A stretch of 64,000 nt of DNA from Sanguinoderma infundibulare (GCA_032821775.1 JAVLRN010000004.1:3782001-3846000); one strand, 5' to 3'; positions 48,300 to 61,385 are shown, numbered from the stretch's first letter. Translations and numbers: made by a program. Notes: generated by a model not told the origin, from the sequence alone.

Positions 48300-48715
48300 T
48301 CCCGCCCTTCGAGTGAGAGCGGCCGCCCACTCATCGCGGTCGCGTCGGACCGAACAAGCGCCGTACGTGGGCACTTCCGCCGAGGGAGTCCGACTCGCTC
48401 GCACCTCCAGGCTCTTCCACGCTCCTATCAACCCCCCCTCAAGCTTCTTCAGCTTCGGCACGATGTACCTAGGCCCAGCATCACCGCTCATACACCAGAA
48501 GCCCACCATCGAGCCGGAGGTATCATATCGGCCGCCGGGCAGCGCGGAAAATTGCACAATCACTGGTTTCTCTGGTACGTTCAGGAATTGTCTCTCGGAA
48601 ACTCTCAAGTTCCATGATGTCCATTTGTAGATCGCGCCGCAGTCCACGCATACGGTTACATGTTAGATCGCCGGCCAGGTTCGAGTTCGACATCCTCCAG
48701 AGCAAGCGGGCCGCC
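48300..48715 (-). repeat. Decayed gene fragment, inverted partner at 32520-33110
   Basis: On the minus strand it gives SNLAGDLTCNR, QFSALPGGRYDTSGS and GDAGPRYIVPKLKKLEG, corresponding to peptides of 32520-33110. Compared with that copy the part between about 48400 and 48450 is shortened. The frame is broken between 48520 and 48650. Confidence 0.55.
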
Positions 48716-49805
48716 TATTGATGGCAGCCCGGGCGACTTCGATTCCAAGTATGACAGAGTTGCAATTTCGGAGTTCAGGCGCTGTACGGTATCGCTCATG
48801 GAGGAAATGTTCCATGCTGGGAGGCTCGGGGTTTTAGGATAAGTACATGCTTCGATGAGACAAAAGCTTTATCAGCAGGATATGGGCGTGGTCGTTTGGT
48901 ATCACTGGTTGGATGTCACCCTGTACCCCGGGACCCATGGCGTCCATTCCCAAAGTGTTGTGAACTGTAAGTCTCGTGGTCTGCGCTCAAACCGCAGATG
49001 CATGATGGATACTGTTATGAATGATTGCACCCTCATCCATAATCAATCCAATCCCAGGTGTCCACCGCCGGGCGAATGCCAACCGGATTCTAACAGAAAT
49101 CCCGCGATCAAGCGCAGCTGGACGATTGTAATCCCCTAGGTACGTGCTAATTCTTCTCAAGACCTCGTCGATACACTAGCGTGCCACTGGACCAGTCGAA
49201 CATTGGGCGGTCCAGCAACTCCGATGTGTCGTACCACGATATCGGATCCCCCAGAATGACATTATCCCGGACCAATCTATACCTATCTGACTCGCATGAC
49301 AGCAGGGCACCATGGAAGCACCGAATGTACCCTTAGGGTCGGGCTGATAGTGGAATATAACCAGAGTGGTGAGTGTACTTATTGATGACACAGTCCGGGT
49401 GCCTCCAGTTTGGGCACTTATGTTTGATTTTCTTCGGTTAGCCCGGGCTTCACTGCACCCTCCCCTAAATGAACCGCACACAACCCTGGGATGCCAGTGG
49501 ATGCATGTGACTCTCATGAGAGTATCAGTGCCGTCGTATGCATGCCACGCCAGCCTGCATCGCGATACGATGCGCGCGCAACTCAGACTGTTCGCAGGCT
49601 CCAGCTGAACCCTGCGTGTGCGTGAATATCTGGCATTCCATCCTGTATGCTTCGCTGCGCACCCCATCGTCATATCTCCATCGTCAAGATGTTACGGTTC
49701 TGTATCCAGTGCCCGCTGATAACATCATAACCCCCCCGGACCATCCGCAGTATAATAACGCCTCCGAAAGCAAGGATACGGTGACACTCCGGTCCCTCCG
49801 TGAAC
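48716..49805. other. Intergenic, no gene seen
   Basis: Short frames on both strands, none supportable. The right end is the promoter of the DUF6534 gene. Confidence 0.3.
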
Positions 49806-51993
49806 ATGGATACTATGACCTACGGGGAACAATCCCCCTCAGCACCGGTTGCCATCCCTTTCAGTGCGTTGGCAGAGTGGCTTCCTCTCGACAAAACCTT
49901 TGGCGCATATTTGATCGGAACATCTCTCGGACTCATGTATGAGCTTTCAACCGTCGTTCTTCAGCTCTGTATTACTGACCTTTAATGCAGATTGTACGGC
50001 CTGATGCTGCACCAAGCATACAGGTATTACAGCCTCTTTTCGTCAGATGACTGGTTTATCCGTTCACTGGTAGGTGTCCTCCGTAATCATGGTTCACCTG
50101 GTAAGCGTAATAGTGACTGGCTCCTGATATAACAATTCTATTAGGTTGCTACTGTGGTAGCGTTGGAGACATTCCATACAATCCTGACGATGCATATCTG
50201 GTGAGGCAAGTTTTACCTGTGCTCTATACTGTCATGCTGACATACTGAAATCAACCATAGCTATTTCGTCCTCATTACTCACTATGGTGATTTGGTATCT
50301 GCTATGATGCCTTGGTATGAGACTTCCTCTGACCTTTTACAATCCCCATTAACTACGAAGCATATAGGTCTTTGATTGTGAGCACATCTCAATATTGAAT
50401 ACTTGTCCCGCTCTAATTGTTGATGATCACTTTGGCAGGTACAGCCCATAGTCATTGTTCGTAGAATTCATTGCTACAGATATTTTTGCTCCATAACTAA
50501 CTAACCATAGTGTCTCACCAATCTGGCATCCCAAGTGTTATTATCCTCCATTACCCTCCTCTTCGCTATCCATCTGACCCTGATTTACTCCTAGCTTCTT
50601 TGCTTGGCGTGTTTATCAAGGCAGGTCCCCATAGCTTATACGCATATCACACTATTGTAACACCCTCGCAGTCGGTCCACAATGTCGCATTGCAGTGATC
50701 TTTGCGGTGAGTAATATCAGTTCACTGGACTCACTTTACAAAGTTTATACTATATTTCAGATGCTATTCTTTGCGGGACAAATTGGTAAGTAATAAGGAC
50801 AAAGGTAATGCTGGCTTTGTGTCCTAAATCTGACACGCTACTGCAGGCTTCACAATTGGTGGGTTTCTAGATTCATCCCCCCAAATTCATATTGAATATT
50901 TGTGGGTCACAGCTGCAACATACCAAGGGTAAGTCATTCAGGTTCATTGCTGAATCATTCACCCAATACTGCCATGACTCCAGTTTCGTGAAATTCGAGA
51001 GCATTGCAGCCGGGAATCAGTGGGTGAGACACTCCCTCTTTATATGAGAGCCGAGTACAATATAGTCCCTGCAGTGGCTCTTTACAGCATCGACAGCAAT
51101 GATTGTGATGGCAGACCTGATTCTCTCTACAACCCTGATCGTTGTGCTGCGCTACAGCCGGTCTGGGTTAATACGGTGTGTTGTGCACGACTTGGATTTA
51201 AATTACTGATAGCTAAAAGCATATATTAGTACAGACACCATCACCGACCTCACCATGATCTACATAGTGAATACAGGTATATAAAACTTGCGTCCTACAA
51301 TCACAATAGCGCTGAAATATCCTGGCACAGGTCTACTTCACTGGTAAGCATTAAATCTCCAAGTGCTTGACCTGCGCCAGCCATCACTGAACTCCATGAA
51401 TAGTATACTCAATGCACTAGGATTTGCCTTTGTGAGTACTTACCCTTGACCTCTTTTTATTTCCTTGACACTCATGAAAAATGCAACAGACCATAGGAAT
51501 CTACAACCGGAGCACCTTGCTATTTCTTTTCTTTACTACCATCTCCACTCGAGGTACGTCACTGGGCACAACTCATTCGTAGTCTGCTAATATATAGGCA
51601 TCAGTATATGCAAATGGATTTTTGTCCGTGTGAGTACAAGGGTTGCTATAATGCTCGTGCCATTTCGCTGATTCGCTATATGCCAAGTCTCAATTCACGA
51701 GATACTCTCGCCAAAAATGGCGTCAAGGTTTCCGCCAGTGGTGCATATGGATTGAATTTCATTGCGAGGGCGAATCACCAAGCTATGGCCGAGACGTGGA
51801 ATGTGCCCCAGGTAAGTGTCCACGGCTATCTGGAACATGAGTTTATATTGGTACTGAAAGGACGCTGTTCTAGGAACCGGAAGTGGAGTTAACCAGGATC
51901 GACATTCAAGTCACGATGGAACACGATGAGTGGAACCTGCATGGTGGAGCGAACAAACAGATGGAGTCCCAGCCAGAATCTGAGTCTGCTTGA
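49806..51993 (+). CDS. DUF6534-type integral membrane protein
   Basis: Many small exons in AT-richer DNA than its neighbours. Supported exons: 49806-49936 (LDKTFGAYLIGTSLGL), 49991-50069 (LYGLMLHQAYRYYSLFSSDD), 50145-50200 (VATVVALETFHTILTMHI), 50261-50314 (YFVLITHYGDLVSAMMPW), a 10-nt microexon at 50368-50377, and 51874-51993 (EPEVELTRIDIQVTMEHDEW onward, TGA 51991-51993). Further hydrophobic exons lie between (MLFFAGQIGFTI near 50760-50860, then DTITDLTMIYIVNT near 51240). The order matches the DUF6534 gene at 35416. The C-terminal soluble tail is acidic. Middle exons are not fully resolved. Function of the family unknown. Confidence 0.65.
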
Positions 51994-52317
51994 TGACCGT
52001 GGCATCATCGTCGGTTGTCGTCTCAATATTTATAATATATGCGAACCGAGATTTCCTCCGTCCCACCGCGATCCGATGATGCAACAATTTCGCCCGATGC
52101 GTCGGAATGCAGCAGCGAACGAGCCACGGGCCTCCCTCAACCCCTTTGCCACCACACATGCAATACCTTAGGCGTAGTCTTGCGCTGATAGAGATCGACG
52201 ACAGGTCGGATCGGACTCTCTCAATTGCCGTGCCAGCGATGGAGGATGGGGTTTCCCTCGACTTCATCACTGGGGTCGTTTGAACCGTCTCGCCGCAACC
52301 ATTGATGAGCACGCACG
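51994..52317. other. Intergenic, convergent 3' ends
   Basis: Nothing recognised. Confidence 0.3.
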
Positions 52318-52992
52318 CTACTGAGATAGCAGCGTGTTGACATCGGCGGGGTGCGCGAAGTTGCCGGTGTACTCGATCCCGGTCAGCTCGATGGTGCCAT
52401 TGAAGAGCGCGTCATACTCCTCAGTACTATTGAAGCAGAAGATCTCGCTGGGTCTGCAGCGCCAACGTAAGCTCATCAGGATTCGCACATCACGGAGGTG
52501 AAGATGTACGTAGTCAGACAGCCCACGCTGCGCGGGTTCCAGCTCAATGTCATAGATTCCGCCAGTGACGTTGAGCAGCACGACTTCCAGAACCGTTGGG
52601 CCTCCCCGGTTGAAGAACACCCAACCACAACGTTGCGAATCGGTCGCACACCAAAGCTCCACCTGTATCACTCCGAAGGCCACGATCGTCGAGTCCGTGA
52701 AGGCGCAATGAATAGTTTCGCCACCATCAGCCCGGCAAACCAAGCTCTGAGATAATTGTTCCACAAATATAGATTGTGCTTCCCGCAAAGAGGTAGTATC
52801 AGCCAGTAACACCCCCGAGACATTTTTCACCAGCGAAGACAAACGTGTCATAGGGACAGGCGTCCAGAGACCACAAATGACGACAACGCGGAACCTCGCA
52901 GATGAACGCAGGTTATACAATCCCCGAACTTGACCAGGCGTCCGCGCAAACGCGATGCAATCCGCTCTGCGCGACGCATTTTCGACCGCCAA
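52318..52992 (-). CDS. Hypothetical protein
   Basis: An uninterrupted 224-residue frame on the minus strand, lengthy for this region. The protein is mixed hydrophobic and polar with no signal peptide or motif I can name; for example ELTGIEYTGNFAHPADVN sits near the end. It may be one exon of a larger gene, since a second minus-strand frame upstream (to 53168) could be spliced to it. It could also be chance. Listed because of its length. Confidence 0.3.
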   Translation of the reverse strand: MAVENASRRADCIAFARTPGQVRGLYNLRSSARFRVVVICGLWTPVPMTRLSSLVKNVSGVLLADTTSLREAQSIFVEQLSQSLVCRADGGETIHCAFTDSTIVAFGVIQVELWCATDSQRCGWVFFNRGGPTVLEVVLLNVTGGIYDIELEPAQRGLSDYVHLHLRDVRILMSLRWRCRPSEIFCFNSTEEYDALFNGTIELTGIEYTGNFAHPADVNTLLSQ

Positions 52993-53261
52993 CCCTCAGA
53001 TCGCCAACCGGCTTCGAGAGTGAGTGGGAGCAAAACTCCGTCGACGGCAAGGTTATGCGGGCTTGGGAACTCAACCCAATGATCTTGGCACCATGCGCTT
53101 CTGCTCAGTGCTCGGTCGATCTTCCAGCCCTCGGTGCATTCGTGAGCACCGAGTTGGCGGAAGCGCACTTCCTTTGCTCGACCGGATGACAGTGCGAGAA
53201 CACGGCAGCTTATGGCTTTCGCAATCCGGAGAGCAATGACCGAGTTGGCTGTTCATGTACT

Positions 53262-54076
53262 TTAGACGAAAACATGAACGTACAAGGCTGCAGAGGCGCA
53301 CCGAATACGTTGTGCTGGGATACAGCCGAGAGCTTTGAGGGTCAGCGTCCGTGTCATCCGTCCACGGTACACCCAGGCTAACTCCCATGAGGATAACCTG
53401 GACGACGAAGCCCACGAGCATGATGCGCAGGATTTTCGCCTTCGTGGCATAAATGGCATAAACTGAAACGTAGTACGATGAAAGCGTTCCGAAGGAGTAC
53501 GGCATTCCATGACACGGCGTTCAAATGCGGTCATTGGACGGTGAGCTTGGGTGATCGCGAGGACGACGCACCTCGAAGGATGATGATCCATCACCTGAGC
53601 CGCAAACTCCACCAGCATCGTGGGGAGTATTTCGAAGACCAACCACGGTATGCATGGAAGGGCATTGCGGATGTTGCGGAGGCTAACGTTCAGATTGCAT
53701 TCATGTCAGCAACGTGTCTGAACCCCTTTTTGACTCACAGGACGCACATTAAGGCGATTGACGAGAAGTACCTGACGAATAGATACAGCGCCTTGGGCAG
53801 GGTCCATTGGGATCTATCACAACATACGGCAGAAGCTGCGTACTCACCGCCAGATCAGAACGACCTTGACAGTCCCCAGTCACTCAAAATCACGGATCTG
53901 ATTTTCAATATGGGACACTCACCTCGTCTTCCAAGCTTGTCAAGACGTCCCATGCCAACAGCGCGAGCGCGGTGACTGTGGGGTCAGAAGTACGGGTGTG
54001 AGGGATGAACTGCATCTTGTGTGCGCAGGATGAGGACGTTCGCACCTGCCCGAGTGTTGTTATAACTTCTTCCATT
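53262..54076 (-). CDS. DUF6533-type integral membrane protein, partial model
   Basis: Exon chain on the minus strand. An exon ending at 54046 (GRSYNNTRA) joins 53975-53923 (VTALALLAWDVLTSLEDE), then a 17-nt microexon (VVLIWR), then SQWTLPKALYLFVRYFSSIA with the second conserved helix. Further down come FEILPTMLVEFAAQV, VYAIYATKAKILRIM and VQVILMGVSLG. This is the usual order of the DUF6533 N-terminal domain and the RVYAIY-like third segment. The first exon is not identified. The join before VYAIYAT does not keep phase with simple splicing, and the C-terminal part is unclear. The gene may be damaged. Confidence 0.5.
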
Positions 54077-55451
54077 ATCTCCAGGCCTCCTCGCGCAAGG
54101 ATCGACGATGGCGTAACCGCTGAAGGAGCGCTGTGCGGAAAGGTGGACGGAAGGACATTTGACGAAGGGAAGATTCCTTCGAGATAGCGCTAAAGTCGAG
54201 CTTGTTGGCCGGACCCCGATGAGAAAACCACGCGAAACACTCCGTCCTAACTGACCTTGCGAGTGTTGATCGCACCGGGGCACTCCCACAGAAGGGGGCT
54301 CCTGCAGGATTCATGAAAACGGGTCGACGCCCTGTCAGCATCGTGAAACTAGCAGAGCACGGGGTCGGTGGTGGAAGGGGCAATCCGAAATCAATACTCA
54401 CAGCTATGAAGGCTGAACATTGCACCTCATGCTCCCTCTATATCCGTCCTTCCAGGTAGGTCGTTCTATTCATGAAGCACCGGCAAGTCAAGATCAAGTC
54501 CAGCCTGCGGTATAGTACGTAGATCGTCTTGGTGGTATGAGTGCATAGGCAGGAGGATATAGATGAGCTGATTCGAGAAAACGAGGCCTCAGCCACTTAA
54601 GGTCATCGTTCCCATGCAAAGTCGTGAGGCGTGGAGGAGCAAGCATGATGGGAGCGGAAGAGAAAGGACTCGAGGAGACCCAAGTGCGCAGTGCTTGATA
54701 AGATAAGATGACTGACAAAATCTAATCAACGGCGCTCCAGCTCCGACTCCAGTCTGGTGTTTGTGGGTTCTGTATGCATTTTGGGAAGCGTTTCGACAGG
54801 ACGTCCCCCGACGAGATCCTCGGTACAGAGCAGTGAGCCCCCACGAGCTAAGACATGGATCGGAACGGGGATATGGATCAGCAAGAGCAAATCCACGACC
54901 GAACAATGATCTGGCGCGCAGCGATGGAAACGGACCTTCGCCCGCGCCGTCAGTGCGCTTGGGATTGTTGAGTGGCGATTCGCAGGTCGATGAGTGGAAC
55001 CTTGCAACGAACGAACGCGCAAGCGATTAGGCTGTGCCCGGGCAGAGAAGAGGTAAGCGATTATGTCGATCGCGGTTGGAATGATGCTCGCCACCAGCAA
55101 TCGTAGACCATCTCTTCCATTTCGTTCGTCTTTGGGGTCGCAGGGCGGGTCGAGGTGCTCAGCAACGTACCTCGTCTCCGCTAGAGCCACTAAAGCCGTC
55201 TCTACGCGTGATGTTCCTATTTTTCCAGCTGCAGCCACGAGAAAGAGATTTCGGCTTGCTGTATACCATGCAAACACATCGTCGCTCGTGCAATTATTAG
55301 GGTATGTTCGATGCGCGCGCGTGTGATGAGGGTCGCTGTTCCGAATGCGGGCGCATCAAAAGGATGGGAGAATCGATTATGCGATATACGGGTTGCTGTC
55401 ACTGAGCGGCACTGCATGTTCTGCGTCCGCCTAGAGCCCGCCACCTTGCAA
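54077..55451. other. Intergenic, no gene resolved
   Basis: Minus-strand open frames (54726-55277 is the longest) have no recognised domain. The right end is the promoter of the hydrolase. Confidence 0.3.
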
Positions 55452-56951
55452 ATGTCGGCAGTAACCTTGCACACTGAAACGCACCTCCTCCATCTCGTCT
55501 CCGCCAACCAAGACACGCGTACCTATGCCAAGCGCTACTCTCCGCGTCCTGGAAACGACCCGTCTCCAGTCCAAGGCCCCTCCGAGAGTGGCACCCCGAT
55601 CACTCTCATCTTCCTCCACGGTCTTGCGACCCGTATGTGCCACGACCCGACTTAGAGATGTTCGCCAGCTGACAGGAATATTCGTAGACAAAGAGACCTG
55701 GGAGCCGACCATCTCGTACCTTTTCGAACTCGACCAGTTGTCACGCCGCGGATCCCATGCTCGCACCGGCGGCACGCCGACCATCCTCGAAGCCTGGACC
55801 ATCGACTCTCCCGACCACGGGGAGTCGGCGTGCCTCAATCGGAATTCGCTAGACACCGACTACCCTCTGCGAGTGGGTGAGTAGCGTCCTACGCGTCCGA
55901 TCTTGCTCCGCCGCCTCACGCTCGCCTGTAGAGTGCCATACGTATGGCCGGATCGTCCTGACACTGCTCCAGTCTGGCTTGTTGTGCGCTCCAGACTCCA
56001 AGCTCGTCCTCGTCGGCCATTCCGCAGGCACGATATCGCTGTAACTCCCCCTTATCTCCTCCCCTAACGTGAATACCATCCTGACAATCGACTTGCCATT
56101 TGCGTTTTTCAGCGTACTCGGAGTCGGAGACGTACTCGAGTCCGCCCTGCCGACGCTGGCGGCCATGGTCCTCATCGAGCCGTGGATGGCCCTCCCCGAC
56201 ATCTCAGACGACCCGCACATGCAGAAGCTCGCTGCCGAGATGACTCGCGCCAGCCTCTCGCGCTCCGACGTGTGGAGCAGCCGTGAGGAGGCCCACTTGT
56301 ACTTCACGTCCAAGGACTCGTACCAGAACTGGGATCAGCACGCACTTCGGCTTTTCGTCGTACGCTCTCCTCTCCCTCTCATCAATTGCAGTTCGCCCCA
56401 GAACTCAACCTAAACTTGGCAGGATCACGCACTCCGGCCACTTCCCACCCCCGAGCATCCATCTGGGGAGAGTGGAGTGGCCCTGGCCTTCCCAAAGAAG
56501 CTGGAAAGCGTGGCATACAAGGAGTTCCACGAAGGACGGGCTGCATTGAAGGTCCTCCCTCGCATCAGCCAGGCCACACCTGTCCATCTCATCTTTGGAG
56601 CACACCAACCCCGGGTGTAAGTCGCTCTACAGTGCTCCATGTTCTGTCCCCGTGCCCTGATATCACGCCCGTCCGCTTTGTCTCTTGCAGCGTCAAGAAG
56701 ATGCAGCGCGCTGTATGCGACAATGCCGGCAAGGTCGCGTCGATCACGCATCTGCCTGGGGTAGGCCACCCGGTACGGTCCACCGCCTTGATTCTTAGTA
56801 CCCGTCTCGAAAGACGACCCGTGGCTGATGAGAGGTTGATACGCAGGTCCCGCAGCAGACTCCCGAACCTCTCGCCAAGGCGGTGTGGGATGCGATTTTG
56901 AGTTCGGTTCGAACGGGCTCGCGAGGCCGGATCCTGCAGGAGAAGCTTTGA
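55452..56951 (+). CDS. Alpha/beta-hydrolase (serine hydrolase)
   Basis: Seven exons: 55452-55632, 55688-55876, 55932-56040, 56113-56359, 56423-56616, 56691-56772 and 56847-56951. They give 368 residues in consistent phase. The fold markers are TLIFLHGLATHK (oxyanion-hole HG at 56-57), WTIDSPDHGESA, the nucleophile elbow VGHSAGT with Ser154, VLIEPWM, and LPGVGHPV with the probable catalytic His333. The family covers esterases, lipases and epoxide hydrolases. The serine nucleophile excludes epoxide and haloalkane hydrolases of the Asp type. There is no signal peptide, so it is probably cytosolic or peroxisomal. The substrate is unknown. The gene appears intact between two groups of membrane-protein genes. 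Confidence 0.88.
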
Positions 56952-58367
56952 TCACCACTCGACGTCCGTTTCGTCGAACCGTGAACGCATCGCGACTCAC
57001 GTGTCGATGCAGGCGCGAGTGAATGTATTATGTAGGGTGCATGCTCCAACTTTGGACGCTGTCAGGACTCGGACGATCTTGGATGTACAAGGATACTTGT
57101 GATTGAATATTGGATGTGATTCGAAGTTTGACCCCGGCACGAGGGCATCTCGCGGTTGCTGACGACGGGCCGATCCGAGTCCACGTCGCGGTGTGGCCGC
57201 CGATCACTACTCGCTGTGCGAATCCCGCACCGATGACATCGTATCCCCGGCCACTGCAAGGCACCTCGTGATCCTCGGACGAGCCGCTGTGGGGCGTGGT
57301 ACGATCGCGTGTCCATCCATACGTTGGCACCGGCTCCGCACGCGCTATCTGAGTCGCGCTTCCATTCCTCGTCTCAGGCAGACAGACTCGGGAGGGCGGA
57401 GGGATCAACGGGCGCGCCACACGTGCCCAAATCGCCGTGGCACTTCGAACACGGGGAATCCGAGTCGAGACGTCCGTTTCGGAGTGCGTCGACAATGGTA
57501 TGGAAGCGACATGAGACGACGCCCCTGCCCCTGCTCGAATGACGGCGGCGCCGATCCCGCCGGGCGCCGAAGAGCTGTCCACACTGGCACGCCCACGGGG
57601 CCGCCCTCCATCGGGTCGCCGAACACAGTTCGACGTCAAGCCCAGCACGCTCGAGTCCGAGTCCGAGGCCGCTCTCCCACCGCGCCCATTCCCGCGAAGG
57701 TACGCCACGCTCGTCCTATGAATAACAAAACCGTCAGGCCGTCGCCATACTCCCTCGTAACACAATTACATCAACGTGCAACGCCAGTCGTTTTACATGC
57801 CCGAGAGCCCAACAATATGCCCACGAACTTGAAGGCCCGTGCCCGGGTGGCAAGCCGCGCCCGGAACGTCATGGCATTTCAACGCTCCCCTTCATGTCCT
57901 GCAACGCGAATTCCTGCGGCTAGTGTCAGCTGCGTCTCGGACATGAGCACGGAGCAGTAAATAAACGCACGTTGCTGGATTCCACCTCGATTTCGACCCC
58001 TACCCCTCCTCTTGTCGTCCTCTCCGCTCCGCTCATCGCGGGCTGGAACACGTTGAAGGTGGAATGCTACGAGTGTCCAGGAAAGCATTCGGTTAGATGA
58101 AGACGTAGGACAAAGGTGCGGCAGGCGAGCTCACAGTCCTGTGGGCATCGCTGCCTTCCACGCTCGAGGAATAGCCCCGTCTGGACTCGGTCTTGTTCCG
58201 TATAAACGTGCGGGCGTTGAGGCTGTGTAGCGCAGGCTTTCATGAACGGCGGGGAGGGGGTGGGGGAGGGGAGGAGACGCGGGCACACACCTTCCAAGAA
58301 ACGAGTTAGAGTACACTGTACATATACGGAAAGATCAGTTGTGGTATCGAAGCTGGTAAGTGCGAGC
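56952..58367. other. Intergenic with overlapping open frames
   Basis: Long frames exist on both strands (57028-57765 minus, 57193-57960 plus), low in complexity and rich in Arg/Pro/Ser. Neither has a domain or splice support and I could not choose between them. High GC probably explains the open frames. Confidence 0.3.
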
Positions 58368-60027
58368 TACGCACACTTGGTTTGCACCGCAAGCACCCCG
58401 AGGAACGTCACGCTGTTCTTCTGGGTTACTGCCTGTGGGGGGCTTCAGCTACGGCGTCTTAGTCGGGAGCCGATATATGAGCGGAGGCGTACCAAGACGA
58501 AGGCGACCAGTGCCGCAAGGCTATCATATTATCACACCCGGGACCGCATTGAGAGAGCGATCAACGCTGTGGAGCAGCCTTGACGTACCTCGTAACAGCT
58601 CCAGAATTGATAGTGTACAGGATGATCATGTTGACTGTGCTTTGTGTCGACCTGACGCAAGCCATCGAGTTTAGCGGGCGGCCCGGGCCTAGTGACGGGG
58701 TGGTCTGCTGCTGACCTAGGAAGTTGACTGTGTCCTCGCGAGATGAAATAGCATATGCTCGCCGCGACGGCTATGTCGACGAGCGCGCTCGTTCCCAAGC
58801 CGATCCCGATAGTGATCTACACAAATTCTTCAAAGGGCTGCTGGGATGTGTGTCCAGAGCGGCACGTACCTTGATTACGAGGCGAGCCTGGAAGGCGGCC
58901 CACGTCCCTAGGTGAGAGCTGTGTCGTAACATTGTCAAGACGAGGGCCAGAACGCGACGAAGGTGGGACATACCTGAGGACGGAAGTTGTGATCCCAAAG
59001 CCTGTGCGAAGTACAGTTCGTGAGCTAGGGTACAGGAGTTCGCATAGAGGGACTGGACATTCCTAGCCGGACAAAAGTGAGGAATGCCTGTGGCGGGATC
59101 AGTTTCTGGGTAGAAGGGTCGAGCGGATACGAAACTCACGAGAATGGAAACGATGACCTTTGATCCACCACTTACTATTCGACGTGTCGGTGAGCTCTCG
59201 AGTTGTTAGATATGCGGTAAACATAGGGAGCTCACGAATCCACACTCGTCGCACTAGGAAACTATCGAGAGCGCGTTAATCACCCTGTCATGATCTCCAA
59301 AGGTTGCTGTAAACGTACGCTTCGACTAGGGTTGACGTCACAACCTATATAAATGGCAGTTTAGAAGGAACGTTGATGGACGGAGGGAAGGTTAACACAG
59401 CACCTCTGTGACCACTGTCCCCTAACACCAGTGTGGATATGTCTAAGAGTGAGACACCGGTATCGCTACAAGCTCAAACGACTCACAGTGACCCCCCTGC
59501 ACACGCGTCGATTAGGGTTAGCACGGCCGCCGGAGATTCTGAACATTGCGTGCACGTGCGCACCAATAATTCGTCAATGTGAACTCGGGATCTCCGAAAT
59601 GCCTGGTAAAGTAGACGTAAACGACGTCGATGCACAGCACGGTGTGCAACGTCTCGATCACCCTGCAAGGCGTCCGACGCGGTCAACGTCACCACACTGT
59701 CGAGCTGGCGGCACGGGGAACGCTCGGCCGCTCACCAGACTGTCGCCACCTGATTCCCACGGAGCATCGTTAGGCACGGCGAAGGACGGTGAACGTGAAA
59801 TCGTCGATAACTCACCAGGTACTTCAGGGCCGTCGGATCCTTGGGATAATTTTGGAAATAGATGAACGTTTGGATGGAGGCTGCACCGTACAAGCTGCAC
59901 CCGCTCGCCGCGCCTTGGATGGTGAGCAGTGCTGGTCGTGAACTAGAGAGGTGGATGGAACGCACATGCAGGCGATGAGGACGCCAATGTGGACGCCTCC
60001 CAGGATGGTCTCTGCGACGTTGGACAT
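58368..60027 (-). CDS. DUF6534-type integral membrane protein
   Basis: Supported exons on the minus strand: 60027-59966 (MSNVAETILGGVHIGVLIAC), 59894-59816 (LYGAASIQTFIYFQNYPKDP then ALKYL), about 59670-59560 (VIETLHTVLCIDVVYVYFTR then FTLTNYW), a middle hydrophobic exon (WAAFQARLVIK near 58880), GTSALVDIAVAASICYFISR near 58770, TVNMIILYTINSGAVT near 58630, and SLAALVAFVL near 58500. The chain follows the DUF6534 plan seen at 35416 and 49806. The stop assumed at 58368-58370 is uncertain. The window holds three members of this family and one DUF6533 gene. None of these families has an established function. Confidence 0.6.
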
Positions 60028-61385
60028 GGTGGCCTGAGAAACGGAAACAGGGCGCCAGGGATGAGCCGGGTTTGGGCGTTCGGAGCGCAAGCCTTGTCGT
60101 TGGGATGTTTGAAGGGCAGGGTTGGACAAGGGTCCGTCCAACCCACAGATTGCAGGTGTAAAGGTCTTGAGGACTGATGGGGTTTGAGCACCGCAAGTCG
60201 GGACTTGATGGGAGCAGCGGGAGGATGGGCAGATGGCCGGAGGTTCGAGGAAAAGAGCCCTGGGACGGGGCTTCTGACTCCGACATTAGCGCGTTCCACG
60301 GGGGTGGCGTGGGTCGACAGCGCGTCCGAATAGACTTCGATCACGATTCTCGAGGCATGCAGCCTCGATACGTGTGACGTGCTGCCGATAGCAAAGTTCA
60401 GATGTTCGATTGGGTTCCGTCAACCTTGGGAAGCGGGGCCACATTTCGTTGGTGCGCCATGCATCGCCGAGCCAAGCTTTGCCATAGGAGCACCGCGTAG
60501 TTGACGGGAACAAAACTGGCACGATAAACGTTGCTCGGTAAATGTGGTAGACAGTCATCTAGACCCGATTTACAGCGGCATTGTCTGTGTACTTCCAGAA
60601 GTTAGGTAGTTGTGCGTTTACCGTAAGCCTACGTAAATCAAGGCGTCTGACGCTTCGAATGATGACGGTTGACACGGACCTTGAGAGGAAGAAGCCGCAG
60701 TAATTGCTTGGGGAATCGAGCCCGTTGGAATCGGAGCGCATGCAACAGTTCGATCTTCTGTGCAGACATAGCCAGTTCCGCGTTAGCTGCAATCTCAACA
60801 AACGGGCAAGGAGGATGGATGGATCACGACGCTACAGAAGTTGCAACGTGGCGAGAGCGCAGGGCGTAGCAGATCTCAGATGCAACATGCTTCACTGAAG
60901 AGTTGCAACGATCTCTCAGTCTCACTGGACATATGACACGCTGTCACTGCGCGGATAATCGGACCATTGTCCAACGGCGTGGGCAGTTATCGGAGCGACG
61001 GGAAGTTTGACGCCAGGAGAAGAGTTCGAGCTTCAAGCTTCCCAAGTACATATGGATCACTCACGCGTCAAATCACGTACCTATCACTACGAGCGCAAGA
61101 AGCGACCTTCATCACCGACTGCTCCTTGCGCGACGAAGGACTGTGGGGAGGAATCACGCAGTCCCGGGACGAGCATGTCTGCGACACGGCTCTGCCGCAA
61201 CGAGCGGTGACAGCGTGGCGTTGGTTGTATTGGGAAATGTCAGTGAATTTAGTGCGATAGTTGTGCTTAGCTTAAGATTACATGCTACTCACCGTGGACC
61301 GAGCGTAGGTTGAACCAAGGTAGGGAATACTGAGGAGCTTGGTGACTGGTCAACGCTGGCAGCCACGCACGAATCGTGCCGGAAG
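60028..61385. other. Intergenic, no gene seen
   Basis: Promoter of the DUF6534 gene (-) and 5' flank of the BTB-like gene (+). Short frames only. Confidence 0.3.

Noticed and set aside
57028..57960. 245- and 255-residue opposing frames
   Set aside because: No domain, no splice support, biased composition; not called as genes.
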